The notes below the pieces were generated by a model. The model was not told the DNA's origin. It saw only the letters and a program-made list of their open reading frames with translations, and searched no databases. A DNA stretch of 64,000 bases from CAMFLJ01 sp965279255 (GTDB lineage: Bacteria > Actinomycetota > Acidimicrobiia > Acidimicrobiales > Acidimicrobilacustridaceae): contig OZ257146.1 in assembly GCA_965279255.1 (NCBI GenBank), positions 1,054,001 through 1,118,000 of the forward strand, read 5' to 3'. Positions within the stretch are counted from its first letter, which is position 1. Each line of letters begins with the position of its first letter. The translations under genes and the position numbers were made by a program. Shown in pieces: positions 22,941 to 32,093 of the stretch.

Positions 22941-24617
22941 ATGACCAAGCACATCTTCGTCACCGGAGGTGTCGCCTCTTCGCTGGGGAAGGGTCTCACG
23001 GCCTCGTCGCTCGGGCGACTGCTGAAGAGCCGTGGCCTGCGCGTCACCATGCAGAAGCTCGACCCGTACCTCAACGTCGATCCGGGCACGATGAACCCGT
23101 TCGAGCACGGCGAGGTCTTCGTGACCGACGACGGCGGCGAGACCGACCTCGACCTCGGCCACTACGAGCGCTTCATCGACGAGCCGCTCAGCCGTGACTC
23201 CAACGCCACGACCGGCTCGATCTACTCGGCCGTCATCGCCGCCGAGCGCCGCGGCGACTACCTCGGCAAGACCGTCCAGGTGATCCCCCACATCACCGAC
23301 GAGATCAAGCGCCGCATCACCCGCCTGGCCGCCGACGACGTCGACGTCGTGATCACCGAGATCGGCGGCACCGTCGGTGACATCGAGATCCTCCCCTTCC
23401 TCGAGGCCATCCGGCAGTTCCGCCTCGACGTCGGGCGCGACAACGTCTGCTACCTGCACGTCACCCTGGTGCCGTTCATCGGCCCGGCCGGCGAGCAGAA
23501 GACCAAGCCCACCCAGCACTCGGTCACCGAGCTGCGCAGCCGGGGCATCCAGCCCGACATCATCGTGTGCCGCAGCGAGGCCGCCATCTCGGCCGAGCTG
23601 AAGCGCAAGATCTCCGGCCTCTGCGACGTGCCGGTCGACGCCGTCATCAACGCCGCCGACGCCCGCAACCTCTACGAGGTGCCGCTCGTCATGCACGACG
23701 AGGGCCTCGACGAGGTCGTGTGCAAGCTCTTCGGCTGGACCGACCTCGACGTCGACCTCTCCGAGTGGGAGATCCTCGTCGACCGGGTCGAGACCGCCCT
23801 CACCCCGGTGCGCATCGGCATCATCGGCAAGTACGTCTCGCTGCCCGACGCCTACCTGTCGGTCGTCGAGTCGCTCAAGCACGGTGGGTTCTTCCACGCC
23901 GCCAAGGTCGAGGTCGAGTGGATCCAGGCCGAGGACGTCGAGGGCCTCCTCGCCGAGGGCCGCCTCCACGACCTCGACGGCATCGTCATCCCCGGCGGGT
24001 TCGGCGAGCGCGGCATCGAGGGCAAGATCGCGGCGGCCGCCTACGCCCGGGAGCACGACATCCCGTGCCTCGGCCTCTGCCTCGGCATGCAGGTCATGAC
24101 CATCGAGTTCGCCCGCAACGCGCTGGGCATGACCGGTGCCCACTCGAGCGAGTTCGACCCCCAGACCCCGTATCCGGTGATCGACCTGATGGAGACCCAG
24201 CGCGGCGTCACCGACATGGGCGGCACCATGCGCCTGGGCGCCTACGTCGCCAAGCTCAAGCCCGGCTCGCAGGTCGCCCGCCTCTACGGCGAGGAGGTCG
24301 TCTCCGAGCGCCACCGCCACCGCTACGAGTTCAACCCCAAGTTCCGGGGCCGGTTCGAGGGCAGCGGCTTCGTCTGCTCGGGCACCTCGCCCGACGACCG
24401 CCTGGTCGAGTTCATCGAGCTCGAGGGCCACCCGTTCTGGGTCGGCACCCAGGCCCACCCGGAGTTCAAGAGCCGTCCCGAGCGCCCGGCCCCGCTGTTC
24501 CGGGAGTTCATCGCCGCCTCGCTGGCCCGCTCCGAGGGCCGCAACCCGCACCTCCCGGACATCGACGTCGACCGCGTGCCGCACACCGCGTCGGCGCCCG
24601 TCTCGCCGCAGGCGTGA
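22941..24617 (+). CDS. pyrG: CTP synthase
   Basis: Makes CTP from UTP with glutamine as nitrogen donor. It has 558 residues. The N-terminal amidoligase domain begins KHIFVTGGVASSLGKGLTAS with the ATP P-loop. The C-terminal class I glutamine amidotransferase has its nucleophile Cys in GLCLGMQ (about 379) and a His/Glu dyad in AHPEF. The order pyrG-NUDIX-xerD is widespread in Actinobacteria. The stop overlaps the next gene's GTG. Confidence 0.97.
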   Translation: MTKHIFVTGGVASSLGKGLTASSLGRLLKSRGLRVTMQKLDPYLNVDPGTMNPFEHGEVFVTDDGGETDLDLGHYERFIDEPLSRDSNATTGSIYSAVIAAERRGDYLGKTVQVIPHITDEIKRRITRLAADDVDVVITEIGGTVGDIEILPFLEAIRQFRLDVGRDNVCYLHVTLVPFIGPAGEQKTKPTQHSVTELRSRGIQPDIIVCRSEAAISAELKRKISGLCDVPVDAVINAADARNLYEVPLVMHDEGLDEVVCKLFGWTDLDVDLSEWEILVDRVETALTPVRIGIIGKYVSLPDAYLSVVESLKHGGFFHAAKVEVEWIQAEDVEGLLAEGRLHDLDGIVIPGGFGERGIEGKIAAAAYAREHDIPCLGLCLGMQVMTIEFARNALGMTGAHSSEFDPQTPYPVIDLMETQRGVTDMGGTMRLGAYVAKLKPGSQVARLYGEEVVSERHRHRYEFNPKFRGRFEGSGFVCSGTSPDDRLVEFIELEGHPFWVGTQAHPEFKSRPERPAPLFREFIAASLARSEGRNPHLPDIDVDRVPHTASAPVSPQA

Positions 24618-25192
24618 CCGCCGCCGGCCCGGCCGGCGGGGGGTTCCGCCGCCTCGGCGAGCAGGTCGTCCACCGCGGCCACGTCATCACCACGGCCGTG
24701 GCCACCTTCGAGGCGCCCGACGGCTCCACCTTCACGCGCGACATCGTCCACCACCCGGGGGCGGTGTCGGTCGTGCCGCTGCACGCGGACGGCACCGTCA
24801 CCCTCGTGCGCCAGTATCGGGCGGCCCTCGACGACCACCTCCTCGAGATCCCGGCCGGCAAGCGCGACGTCGCCGGCGAGGCACCGGAGATCACCGCGGA
24901 GCGCGAGCTGGCCGAGGAGGTCGGCCTCCGGGCCGGTCAGCTCCACCTGCTGGCCGAGTTCGTGAACTCCGCCGGCTTCAGCGACGAGCACTCGTGGGTG
25001 TTCCTCGCCACCGACCTCACCGAGGTCGCCACCGACCTCCAGGGGGTGGAGGAGGAGCACATGACGATCGAGCGCATCGCCCTCGCCGACGTGCCCGCCA
25101 TGATCGCCGACCGCCGCCTCCTCGACGCCAAGACCATCATCGGGCTGACCCTCGCCGCCAACCGCGTGGCCGGGGCCCCGGACGGTGGCTGA
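24614..25192 (+). CDS. NUDIX hydrolase, ADP-ribose pyrophosphatase type
   Basis: Probably cleaves ADP-ribose to AMP and ribose 5-phosphate. It has 192 residues. The LLEIPAGKRDVAGE and RELAEEVGL blocks form the NUDIX box, with one extra residue between the Gly and the first Glu, as I recall for actinobacterial homologues. The start GTG at 24614 overlaps the pyrG stop (GTGA). The 3' end overlaps xerD by 8 bases. In Mycobacterium the gene in this position is Rv1700 (from memory). Confidence 0.9.
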   Translation: MTAAGPAGGGFRRLGEQVVHRGHVITTAVATFEAPDGSTFTRDIVHHPGAVSVVPLHADGTVTLVRQYRAALDDHLLEIPAGKRDVAGEAPEITAERELAEEVGLRAGQLHLLAEFVNSAGFSDEHSWVFLATDLTEVATDLQGVEEEHMTIERIALADVPAMIADRRLLDAKTIIGLTLAANRVAGAPDGG

Positions 25193-26153
25193 GCCCGGCA
25201 CCGAGCCGGAGGGCGGGGCCTCCGTCGCGCCCCCGCTGCCCCTCGACATCGAGGAGCACCTCACCTGGCTGGCGGCCGAGAAGGGCCGCTCGGCCAACAC
25301 CCTCGCGGCCTACCGGCGCGACCTCACGGGGTACTGGGCCTGGCTGTCGGCGCGGGGCCTGGGCCTCGACGACGTGCGCGGCACCGACATCGACGCCTAC
25401 GTCGGGGCGCTCCGGGAGCGGGGCCTGGCCCCGGCGTCGGTGAAGCGGGCGCTGGTGGCCATCCGGTCCTTGCACCGCTTCCGGGCCGAGGAGGGCCTGG
25501 CCACCGCCGACCCGGGAGCCGAGGTCGAGACCCCCCGGGTGCCGAGCGGTCTGCCCAAGGCCCTCACCGAGGCGGAGGTGGGCCTGCTGCTCGACCAGGT
25601 CGTCGGCGACGAGCCCGTGGCCCGACGCGACCGGGCCCTGCTGGAGCTGCTCTACGGCACCGGCGCCCGCATCTCCGAGGTCTGTGCCCTGTCGCTCGGC
25701 GACGTCGACCTCGATGGCAGCCTCGTGCGCCTGTTCGGCAAGGGGGCCAAGGAGCGGGTCGTGCCCCTCGGGCGCTTCGCCCGCATCGCCCTGGCCGCCT
25801 GGCTCGACGATGCCGGTCGCGGAGCCATGGCCCCCGAGCAGTGGGCCCGCCGGGGCGACGCCGAGGCCGTGTTCCTCAACCAGCGGGGTGGTCGCCTGGG
25901 CCGCCAGGGGGCGTGGGCGGTGGTGCGCCGCCACGGCGACGCCGCCGGGCTCGGTGACCGCCTCACCCCCCACGTGCTGCGGCACTCGTGCGCCACCCAC
26001 ATGCTCGACCACGGCGCCGACATCCGGGCCGTGCAGGAGCTGCTCGGCCACGCCTCCATCAGCACAACCCAGGTGTACACGCTGGTCTCCAACGAGCGGC
26101 TCTTCGCCGTGTACGACGCCGCGCACCCCCGCGCCAAGGCGGCGCGGGGTTAG
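25185..26153 (+). CDS. xerD: Tyrosine recombinase XerD
   Basis: Site-specific recombinase that resolves chromosome dimers at dif with XerC and FtsK. It has 322 residues. A SAM-like N-terminal core-binding domain (EEHLTWLAAEKGRSANTLAAY) is followed by the catalytic domain with Arg in TGARISEV, HVLRH (H-x-x-R), His in GHAS and the nucleophile Tyr in TTQVYT (about 298). The gene sits in the housekeeping pyrG-NUDIX-xerD array and has no mobile-element hallmarks, so it is XerD and not an integrase. GTG start. Confidence 0.93.
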   Translation: MAEPGTEPEGGASVAPPLPLDIEEHLTWLAAEKGRSANTLAAYRRDLTGYWAWLSARGLGLDDVRGTDIDAYVGALRERGLAPASVKRALVAIRSLHRFRAEEGLATADPGAEVETPRVPSGLPKALTEAEVGLLLDQVVGDEPVARRDRALLELLYGTGARISEVCALSLGDVDLDGSLVRLFGKGAKERVVPLGRFARIALAAWLDDAGRGAMAPEQWARRGDAEAVFLNQRGGRLGRQGAWAVVRRHGDAAGLGDRLTPHVLRHSCATHMLDHGADIRAVQELLGHASISTTQVYTLVSNERLFAVYDAAHPRAKAARG

Positions 26154-26156
26154 CCT
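26151..26156 (+). promoter_or_regulatory. -10 box overlapping xerD stop (leaderless dksA-like mRNA)
   Basis: TAGCCT, whose TAG is the xerD stop codon, then 7 nt, then ATG 26164. Confidence 0.4.
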
Positions 26157-26163
26157 CGGAGCC

Positions 26164-26532
26164 ATGACCGACGCCGGTTTCCCCGCGCCCGACGACACCT
26201 TCGAGGCAACCTCCACCGATCCCGTGGAGCTGCGGGAGGTCCTCGACGCCCAGCGCGAGCAGCTCGACTCCCAGCTCCACGACCTGGGGGTGGAGGGCGA
26301 GACGGGCATCGTTGACGACAACTTCGCCGACACCGCCCAGGTGAGCGCCGAGCAGGGCGAGGCCCAGGCCCTGGCCGCCCAGCTGCGCGACCAGCTCGAC
26401 GACGTCGAGAAGGCGCTGACCCGCCTCGACGAGGGCACCTACGGCACCTGCGAGGTCTGCGGTCAGCCCATCGGCGACGCCCGCCTCGAGGTCATGCCGG
26501 CCACCCGGTTCTGCATCGAGCACGCCGGCTAG
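26164..26532 (+). CDS. DksA/TraR-type zinc-finger protein
   Basis: A 122-residue protein with a helical N-terminal half (LREVLDAQREQLDSQL) and a C-terminal zinc finger C96-x2-C99-x17-C117-x2-H120. The last ligand is His where DksA proteins usually have Cys. The preceding TRLDEGTYGTCEVCGQPI is the family hallmark. In other bacteria DksA binds the RNA polymerase secondary channel; whether this small form does so is unknown. The TAGCCT box 7 nt before the ATG suggests its own leaderless transcript inside the xerD-HD array. Confidence 0.85.
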   Translation: MTDAGFPAPDDTFEATSTDPVELREVLDAQREQLDSQLHDLGVEGETGIVDDNFADTAQVSAEQGEAQALAAQLRDQLDDVEKALTRLDEGTYGTCEVCGQPIGDARLEVMPATRFCIEHAG

Positions 26533-26550
26533 CCGGGCCCTCGGACCTCG

Positions 26551-27075
26551 ATGGCCCGTACCGTCCATCTCGTCACCCGCTTCTGCGGCAGCCTCCGCCC
26601 CGGTGGGCCGCGCGCGGTCGACCGCGAGTGGGCCGAGGCGCAGCTGCTGCCCGGTGAGCTCGAGCTCTGGCGGCGCATGTCCGGCCCCGACCGGCGTCAC
26701 TCCGCCGGCGTCGCCCGCCGGGTCGAGCGGTCCCTCGGTGACAAGGCCACCCGACCGGTGCTGGCGGCCGCGCTCCTGCACGACGTCGGCAAGCTCGACG
26801 CCCACCTGCGCACCTACGGCCGGGTGGTGGCGACCCTCGCCGGTGGGGTCGTGGGCCACGACGAGGCCACGATCCGCCACTGGACCCTCACGACCGGGTT
26901 CACCCGCCGGGTCGGCCTCTACCTCCTGCACCCGGAGCTGGGCGCCGACCTGCTGGCCGTCGCCGGGAGCGACCCGCTGACCGTGGCCTGGGCCCGGGAG
27001 CACCACCTGCCGCCGGAGCAGTGGACCATCGATCGGGAGCTGGCCGACGCCCTCAACGAGGCCGACGACGACTGA
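26551..27075 (+). CDS. HD-domain protein
   Basis: A 174-residue predicted metal-dependent phosphohydrolase. The HD set is H50, the H77-D78 doublet (LLHDVGKLD), H127 and the H151-H152 pair followed by Leu-Pro-Pro. The substrate is unknown; candidates include nucleotides or cyclic dinucleotides. It follows the DksA-like gene by 18 bases and may share its transcript. The start is ATG at 26551. Confidence 0.75.
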   Translation: MARTVHLVTRFCGSLRPGGPRAVDREWAEAQLLPGELELWRRMSGPDRRHSAGVARRVERSLGDKATRPVLAAALLHDVGKLDAHLRTYGRVVATLAGGVVGHDEATIRHWTLTTGFTRRVGLYLLHPELGADLLAVAGSDPLTVAWAREHHLPPEQWTIDRELADALNEADDD

Positions 27076-27194
27076 ACCGGGCCCTGGCCGGGTGACCACC
27101 GGCATCGGGGAAGTGGCACCAATCGCGCAGGGAGCCGGTCTACCCTCGTCGGTGTCGCGGCTGTCTCCGGCATCGTGTCGCGCCCCCCTTCACC

Positions 27195-27872
27195 ATGATC
27201 ACGCTCCAGAACGTCACCAAGACCTACAAGAACTCCACCGTCGCCCTGCGTGACGCCAGCGTCGAGATCGCCAAGGGCGAGTTCGTCTTCCTGGTCGGCG
27301 CGTCGGGCTCGGGCAAGAGCACGTTCATCCGCCTCCTGAACAAGGAGGAGTCGCCCGAGGCCGGTCACATCTACGTGGCCGGCAAGGACATCGGCGAGCT
27401 CTCGAGCTGGAAGGTCCCCTTCCTGCGCCGCAACATCGGCTGCGTCTTCCAGGACTTCAAGCTCCTGCCGACCAAGACGGTGTTCGAGAACGTGGCCTTC
27501 GCCCTCGAGGTGATCGGCCGGCCCCGCAGCGTCGTGCAGACGCAGGTGCCGGCGATCCTCGACCTCGTCGGGCTCGGCCACAAGGCCGCCAACTTCCCCG
27601 ACGAGCTCTCCGGTGGCGAGCAGCAGCGCGTGTCGGTGGCCCGGGCCTTCGTGAACCGGCCGCTGATCCTGCTGGCCGACGAGCCCACCGGCAACCTCGA
27701 CCCCGCCACCTCGGTCGGCATCATGCGGCTCCTCGACCGCATCAACAAGACCGGTACCACCGTGGTGATGGCCACCCACGACCGCGGCATCGTCGACACG
27801 ATGCGGCGCCGGGTGATCGAGCTCGACCGCGGCTCCATCGTCCGCGACCAGGCCCGCGGCGTCTACGAGTAG
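27195..27872 (+). CDS. ftsE: Cell-division ATP-binding protein FtsE
   Basis: ABC ATPase that works with FtsX to switch on cell-wall hydrolases at the septum. It has 225 residues. Walker A is GASGSGKST (35-43), signature LSGGEQQR (138-145), Walker B LILLADEP (157-164) and the H-loop in MATHD. A TANNNT-like TACCCT at 27141-27146 could be its promoter. ftsX follows after 8 bases. Confidence 0.96.
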   Translation: MITLQNVTKTYKNSTVALRDASVEIAKGEFVFLVGASGSGKSTFIRLLNKEESPEAGHIYVAGKDIGELSSWKVPFLRRNIGCVFQDFKLLPTKTVFENVAFALEVIGRPRSVVQTQVPAILDLVGLGHKAANFPDELSGGEQQRVSVARAFVNRPLILLADEPTGNLDPATSVGIMRLLDRINKTGTTVVMATHDRGIVDTMRRRVIELDRGSIVRDQARGVYE

Positions 27873-27880
27873 GGACTGAC

Positions 27881-28777
27881 ATGCCGATCAAGGTCGATTA
27901 CGTCGTCCGCGAGACGACCTCCAACCTCGGACGCAACATCTCGATCACGTTGGCCTCGGTGCTCACCGTGGCCGTCTCGCTCGCCCTCGTCGGCGGCTCG
28001 CTGATGCTGCGCACCGGCATCGAGAACGCCACCGCCCGCTGGCAGGGCGGCATCGAGTTCGTCGTCTACCTCCGCACCGACGCCACCACCGAGCAGATCG
28101 ACTCGGTGGGCCAGGCCCTCGACGAGAGCCCCGAGGTCGCCAACGTCAAGTTCTTCGACCAGCAGGCGTCCTACGAGGAGTTCAAGCGGCTCTTCGCCGA
28201 CTCGCCCGAGATGGTCGACAGCGTCAGACCCGAGGACCTTCCACCCTCGTACCGCGTCGAACCGGTCAACAAGGACGCCGACAGCGTCGAATCCCTGGCC
28301 AACAGCTTCCGCGACGCGGCCGGGGTGAAGAACGTCATCCTGGCCTCGAAGACCATCCAGCTCATCCAGGACCTCTCCAGCGCGCTCACCCTCGGCATCT
28401 TCGTGGTGGCCGCGGTGCTGCTCGGGGCGGCCGGCATGCTCATCCTCAACACCATCCGGATGGCGATGTTCGCCCGCCGGCGGGAGATCGAGGTGATGAA
28501 GCTGGTCGGCGCCACCAACTGGTTCATCCGCGTGCCGTTCATGCTGGAGGGCCTGGTCCAGGGCCTGCTGGGTGCGCTGGTCGCCATCATCAGCCTCGCC
28601 ATCTTCAAGCCGTTCTTCGAGGGCTGGCTGCCGAAGGCCAACGAGATCCCGCTGGTCAGCGGCTTCACCGTCAGCGGTGCCGGCCTGTTCGGCATCTACG
28701 CGCTGCTCGGCGTGGTGGGGGCCCTGGTGGGCACCATCGGTGCCGGCGTGGCCGTCACCCGCTTCCTCGACGTCTGA
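27881..28777 (+). CDS. ftsX: Cell-division permease FtsX
   Basis: Membrane partner of FtsE. It has 298 residues and four transmembrane helices: one near 24-46, then a periplasmic domain of about 120 residues that contacts peptidoglycan hydrolases, then three near 168-190, 215-238 and 265-292. RRREIEVMKLVGATNWFIR before the third helix is the typical FtsX coupling segment. No smpB or M23 peptidase gene follows, unlike many actinobacterial ftsEX loci. A hairpin terminator lies 12 bases downstream. Confidence 0.95.
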   Translation: MPIKVDYVVRETTSNLGRNISITLASVLTVAVSLALVGGSLMLRTGIENATARWQGGIEFVVYLRTDATTEQIDSVGQALDESPEVANVKFFDQQASYEEFKRLFADSPEMVDSVRPEDLPPSYRVEPVNKDADSVESLANSFRDAAGVKNVILASKTIQLIQDLSSALTLGIFVVAAVLLGAAGMLILNTIRMAMFARRREIEVMKLVGATNWFIRVPFMLEGLVQGLLGALVAIISLAIFKPFFEGWLPKANEIPLVSGFTVSGAGLFGIYALLGVVGALVGTIGAGVAVTRFLDV

Positions 28778-28789
28778 TCCGGTCGCCAT

Positions 28790-28821
28790 CGCCGCGGCGG
28801 TGCCCCACGGGCGCCGCGGCG
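28790..28821. terminator. Hairpin terminator between ftsX and carbonic anhydrase
   Basis: 10-bp stem CGCCGCGGCG (28790-28799) with the same palindromic sequence at 28812-28821, between convergent genes. A few further C-G pairs are possible in the loop. Confidence 0.55.
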
Positions 28822-28840
28822 GGCGGTGGAGCCCGGCGGC

Positions 28841-29350
28841 TCAGCCGACGACGGCGGAGAGCTTGGGCGTGGCCACGCCCGTGGTGACGTCGTAGAGCAG
28901 GCCCACGACCTCGGTGCCGGCCGGGAGGTACGGGCAGTGCTGGACGGCCTCGATGTCGACCTGCAGCGCCTCGTCCTCGTCGGCGATGAGGTGGAAGTCG
29001 ACGTCGGCCGGGTCGTGGCCCGTGGCCTCGATGACCTTCTCCCGCAGCACCGGGAGCTTGATCTTGGCGGCGCCGCAGTCGTTGTGGTGCATCACGACGA
29101 CCCGGGTGACCTCGAGCTGGTTGACCGACTTCACGAGCGAGCGCAGCACGTCGTCGGTGACGCGGGCCCCGGCGTTGCGCAGCACGTGGGCGTCGCCGGG
29201 AGAGAGGCCGAAGATCGCCAGCGGGTCGATCCGGGCGTCCATGCACGTGATCACGGCGACGTGACGCCTCGGGGGAGCGACCAGCTCACCGAGAGCGAAC
29301 CCGGAGGCGTACTCGGCGTTGGCGGCGAACAGGTCGGCGAAGGGGTCCAC
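28841..29350 (-). CDS. Beta-carbonic anhydrase
   Basis: Zinc enzyme that interconverts CO2 and bicarbonate. It has 169 residues, a short form. The zinc ligands are C36 in CMDAR (with the Asp38-Arg40 dyad), H89 and C92 in HHNDC. The start is GTG at 29348-29350; a TACGAT box 8 nt upstream on the minus strand would give a nearly leaderless message. The open frame continues far upstream only because of GC bias and is antisense to other genes. Confidence 0.92.
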   Translation of the reverse strand: MDPFADLFAANAEYASGFALGELVAPPRRHVAVITCMDARIDPLAIFGLSPGDAHVLRNAGARVTDDVLRSLVKSVNQLEVTRVVVMHHNDCGAAKIKLPVLREKVIEATGHDPADVDFHLIADEDEALQVDIEAVQHCPYLPAGTEVVGLLYDVTTGVATPKLSAVVG

Positions 29351-29408
29351 GGGGGTCGATCGTAGGGGCACCGTGGCGGCCCGGACGAAATGGCATTCCG
29401 GCATCGCA

Positions 29409-29414
29409 TAGCGT
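29409..29414 (+). promoter_or_regulatory. -10 box for leaderless Rieske-protein mRNA
   Basis: TAGCGT, 6 nt before the GTG at 29421. Confidence 0.45.
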
Positions 29415-29420
29415 GGTTCC

Positions 29421-29762
29421 GTGCGGTGGACCGAGGTGCTGGCGAGCGACGACGTGGCCTCGGCCTCGGCGACCTCGGTCGAGGTCGGCGGCGAGGAGAT
29501 CGTGGTGTGGCGCACGGCCTCGGGGGCCCTGTCCGCCTGCGATGCCCGGTGCCCGCACCAGTGGTCGCACCTGGCCGGGGCCGGCGTGGTCGACGGCGAG
29601 GAGCTGGTCTGCCTGAGCCACTTCTGGCGCTTCGACACCGACGGCCACGGCTCGAAGGTGGCGATGAACGGCCGGCGCGACCCGAAGGGCGACGTGGCCA
29701 CCTTCGCGGTCCGCGAGGTCGACGGCCGCATCGAGGTCCTGGCGCCCGTGCCTCCGGGCTGA
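29421..29762 (+). CDS. Rieske [2Fe-2S] protein
   Basis: A 113-residue single-domain Rieske protein. Cluster ligands are C44-P-H46 and C64-x2-H67 (CPHQW ... CLSHFW). No transmembrane segment or Tat signal was seen, so it is a soluble electron carrier, like the small ferredoxin-type Rieske proteins of oxygenases or nitrite reductase NirD. The partner is not obvious from the neighbours. The GTG start is supported by the TAGCGT box 6 nt upstream. Confidence 0.88.
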   Translation: MRWTEVLASDDVASASATSVEVGGEEIVVWRTASGALSACDARCPHQWSHLAGAGVVDGEELVCLSHFWRFDTDGHGSKVAMNGRRDPKGDVATFAVREVDGRIEVLAPVPPG

Positions 29763-29809
29763 GCGGCACCATCCACGACGGGCCGCCCCGGGCGTGGCAC
29801 GGTCGGGCG

Positions 29810-31078
29810 ATGGCCGACGAGCCGCCCTCCGACCCCGACGCCGCACCCCCGGGCCCCGACGCCCCGTCGGCCGCGCCCGGGCCCGAGGTCGCCGCCACCG
29901 ACATCACCGCGGTCGCGCCCGACGGCGGCGGCTGGCTGGGCCCACCCGAGGCCATGCCCCCGTGGATCCCCCGGGCGATGCTGTGGTTCTTCGGGGGAGT
30001 GGTGGCTTTGGCCGTGGGCTCGTGGCTGCTCGGGCAGCTGCGCGACCTGCTCATCACCCTGTTGATCGCGCTGTTCCTGTCGTTCGCCCTCGAGCCGGCG
30101 GTGAACATGCTGGCCCGGCGGGGCTGGCGCCGGGGCACGGCCACCGCCGTGGTGTTCCTCGTGTTCCTGCTGCTCACTGCCGTGTTCGTGTTCGCCATCG
30201 GCAAGGTGGTGTTCGACGAGACCCAGAAGCTGGTCGACAACGCGCCCGGCTACATCGAGGACGCCGAGGGCTGGCTCAACCGCACGTTCGACCTGAACCT
30301 CTCGAGCGACACGCTCAACCAGCAGCTCAACGACACCAACGGCCCGTTCCGCACGTTCCTCTCCCAGGCGGCGGGCAACGCCGTCGGCGTGAGCTTCAGC
30401 GCCGTCGGCGTGGTGTTCCGGATCTTCACCATCGCCCTGTTCGTCTTCTACCTGGTGGCCGACGGCCCCCGCTTCCGCCGGGTCGTGTGCTCGTTCCTGC
30501 GCCCGAAGCGCCAACGGGTGGTGCTCGACACGTGGGAGATCGCCATCCAGAAGACGGGCGGCTACATCTACAGCCGTGGCCTCCTGGCCATCCTGTCGGG
30601 GCTGTTCCACTGGGCGGCCTTCGAGATCATCGGGGTGAAGTACGCCATCGCGCTGGCGGCGTGGGTGGGGCTGACCTCGCAGTTCATCCCTGTCGTGGGC
30701 ACCTACATGGCGGGCGTGCTCCCGGTGCTCATCGCCCTGGCCAGCAGCCCCGCCGACGCCGTGTGGGTGCTGGCGTTCGTCGTCGCCTACCAGCAGGTCG
30801 AGAACTACCTCTTCGCCCCCCGCATCACGGCCCGCACGATGGCCCTGCACCCGGCGGTGGCCTTCGGCACGGTGATCGCCGGGGCCGGACTCATCGGGCC
30901 GGTGGGGGCGATCCTCGCCCTGCCGGCGGCGGCGGTGATCCAGGCCGTGGGCTCGACCTACATCGACCGCCACCCGGTGGTCGACACCCACATGACGGCG
31001 GTGCCCGACGCCCGGCCCGGGGTGATCGACCGGGCCCGGTTGGCGTGGCGACGCCGGAGACCGCCCGGCGATTCCTAG
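29810..31078 (+). CDS. AI-2E family permease
   Basis: A 422-residue integral membrane protein of the AI-2E (PerM/YdiK) family. An acidic, Pro-rich N-terminus of about 45 residues is followed by about eight hydrophobic segments. Family motifs include FLSFALEPAVNMLARRGWRR and the C-terminal VENYLFAPRI and LHPAVAF. Members export varied small molecules or act as Na+/H+ antiporters, so the substrate is open. ATG 29810 was chosen; the frame upstream overlaps the Rieske gene. Confidence 0.88.
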   Translation: MADEPPSDPDAAPPGPDAPSAAPGPEVAATDITAVAPDGGGWLGPPEAMPPWIPRAMLWFFGGVVALAVGSWLLGQLRDLLITLLIALFLSFALEPAVNMLARRGWRRGTATAVVFLVFLLLTAVFVFAIGKVVFDETQKLVDNAPGYIEDAEGWLNRTFDLNLSSDTLNQQLNDTNGPFRTFLSQAAGNAVGVSFSAVGVVFRIFTIALFVFYLVADGPRFRRVVCSFLRPKRQRVVLDTWEIAIQKTGGYIYSRGLLAILSGLFHWAAFEIIGVKYAIALAAWVGLTSQFIPVVGTYMAGVLPVLIALASSPADAVWVLAFVVAYQQVENYLFAPRITARTMALHPAVAFGTVIAGAGLIGPVGAILALPAAAVIQAVGSTYIDRHPVVDTHMTAVPDARPGVIDRARLAWRRRRPPGDS

Positions 31079-31137
31079 ACTGAGGCCCGGTCGCCATCTC
31101 GGCGCCACGCATCGGGGCTCCACCCAAAGGACGAACA

Positions 31138-31992
31138 ATGGCCAACCCGGTCCTCACGGCCGACCGCTTCCACATCCCGCCCGAGACCGAGGTCCAGACC
31201 TCGGCCGCCGCGGCTGGTGCGATTCCGCCGCCGCCCCCCGCCACGCCGCTCGCGGCCGGCGAGAAGCGCATGACGGTCGGCGGCACCATGACCGCCACCT
31301 GCGTGCTGTTCGCCCTCATCCTCGCCTCCGGTGCCTTCGGCTGGACGCGGGTCGTGCAGACCTCGGTGTGGGTGGTCGGCAACCAGGTCGTGCCCGAGGG
31401 CACGCCCAACGCCGTGCTCGAGAACACCACGTCGATCCCCGGCTGGCTGTTCATCGCCGCCCTCGTCGGCTTCGGCCTGGCGATCCTGGCGATCTTCAAG
31501 CCCCGCCTCGCCCCGTTCCTCGCGCCGGCCTACGCCCTCTGCTACGGCGTTGCCCTCGGGGCGATCTCCGCCGTCTACAACCAGAGCTACGACGGCATCG
31601 TCGTGCAGGCGGTGCTGGCGACCTTCGCCATCTTCTTCGTGATGCTGTTCCTCTACGTGACCCGCATCATCAAGGTCACCAAGCGCTACGTGACGGTCGT
31701 GGTCGCCGCCACCCTCGGCATCATGGTGATGTACCTCGTCACCTGGCTGGCCACCCTCTTCGGGGCCGACATCGCCTTCTGGAACCAGCCGTCGGCGCTC
31801 GGCATCGGCATCACCGTCGTGATCCTGATCGTCGCCTCGCTCAACCTGGGCATCGACTTCGCCTTCATCGAGCGGGCCTCGGCCGCCGGCGCCCCGCGGT
31901 ACATGGAGTGGACCGGTGCGCTCGGCGTCACCGTCACCATGGTCTGGATCTACCTCGAGGTGCTCCGGCTGCTCGCCATGCTGCGGCGCTGA
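31138..31992 (+). CDS. Bax inhibitor-1/YccA family membrane protein
   Basis: A 284-residue protein with a Pro/Ala-rich N-terminus of about 45 residues and seven hydrophobic helices. It matches the Bax1-I family by size, by YALCYGVALGAISAVYN and by the conserved last helices with an acidic residue (LNLGIDFAFIE). Homologues are calcium/proton leak channels; the bacterial role is unclear. A TAGACT box overlaps the upstream stop codon, and AAGGACG before the ATG is the ribosome-binding site. Confidence 0.88.
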   Translation: MANPVLTADRFHIPPETEVQTSAAAAGAIPPPPPATPLAAGEKRMTVGGTMTATCVLFALILASGAFGWTRVVQTSVWVVGNQVVPEGTPNAVLENTTSIPGWLFIAALVGFGLAILAIFKPRLAPFLAPAYALCYGVALGAISAVYNQSYDGIVVQAVLATFAIFFVMLFLYVTRIIKVTKRYVTVVVAATLGIMVMYLVTWLATLFGADIAFWNQPSALGIGITVVILIVASLNLGIDFAFIERASAAGAPRYMEWTGALGVTVTMVWIYLEVLRLLAMLRR

Positions 31993-32093
31993 CCCGGCTG
32001 GAATACCGGGTGCCACTCACCCGTTACTGATACCCGCAGGGGTACCCGTCCGGGTCCCTGACCCCCTCTCTCCGACCGCGGAAGGACACGGCC

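Noticed and set aside
25185..26153. Tyrosine recombinase as a phage or island integrase
   Set aside because: It sits in the conserved pyrG-NUDIX-xerD array with no att-like repeats, tRNA or phage genes nearby.
28841..31138. A 765-residue minus-strand open frame spanning four genes
   Set aside because: Only its last 169 residues match carbonic anhydrase. The rest is antisense to Rieske and AI-2E genes and reads as His/Arg/Gly-rich GC-bias sequence.
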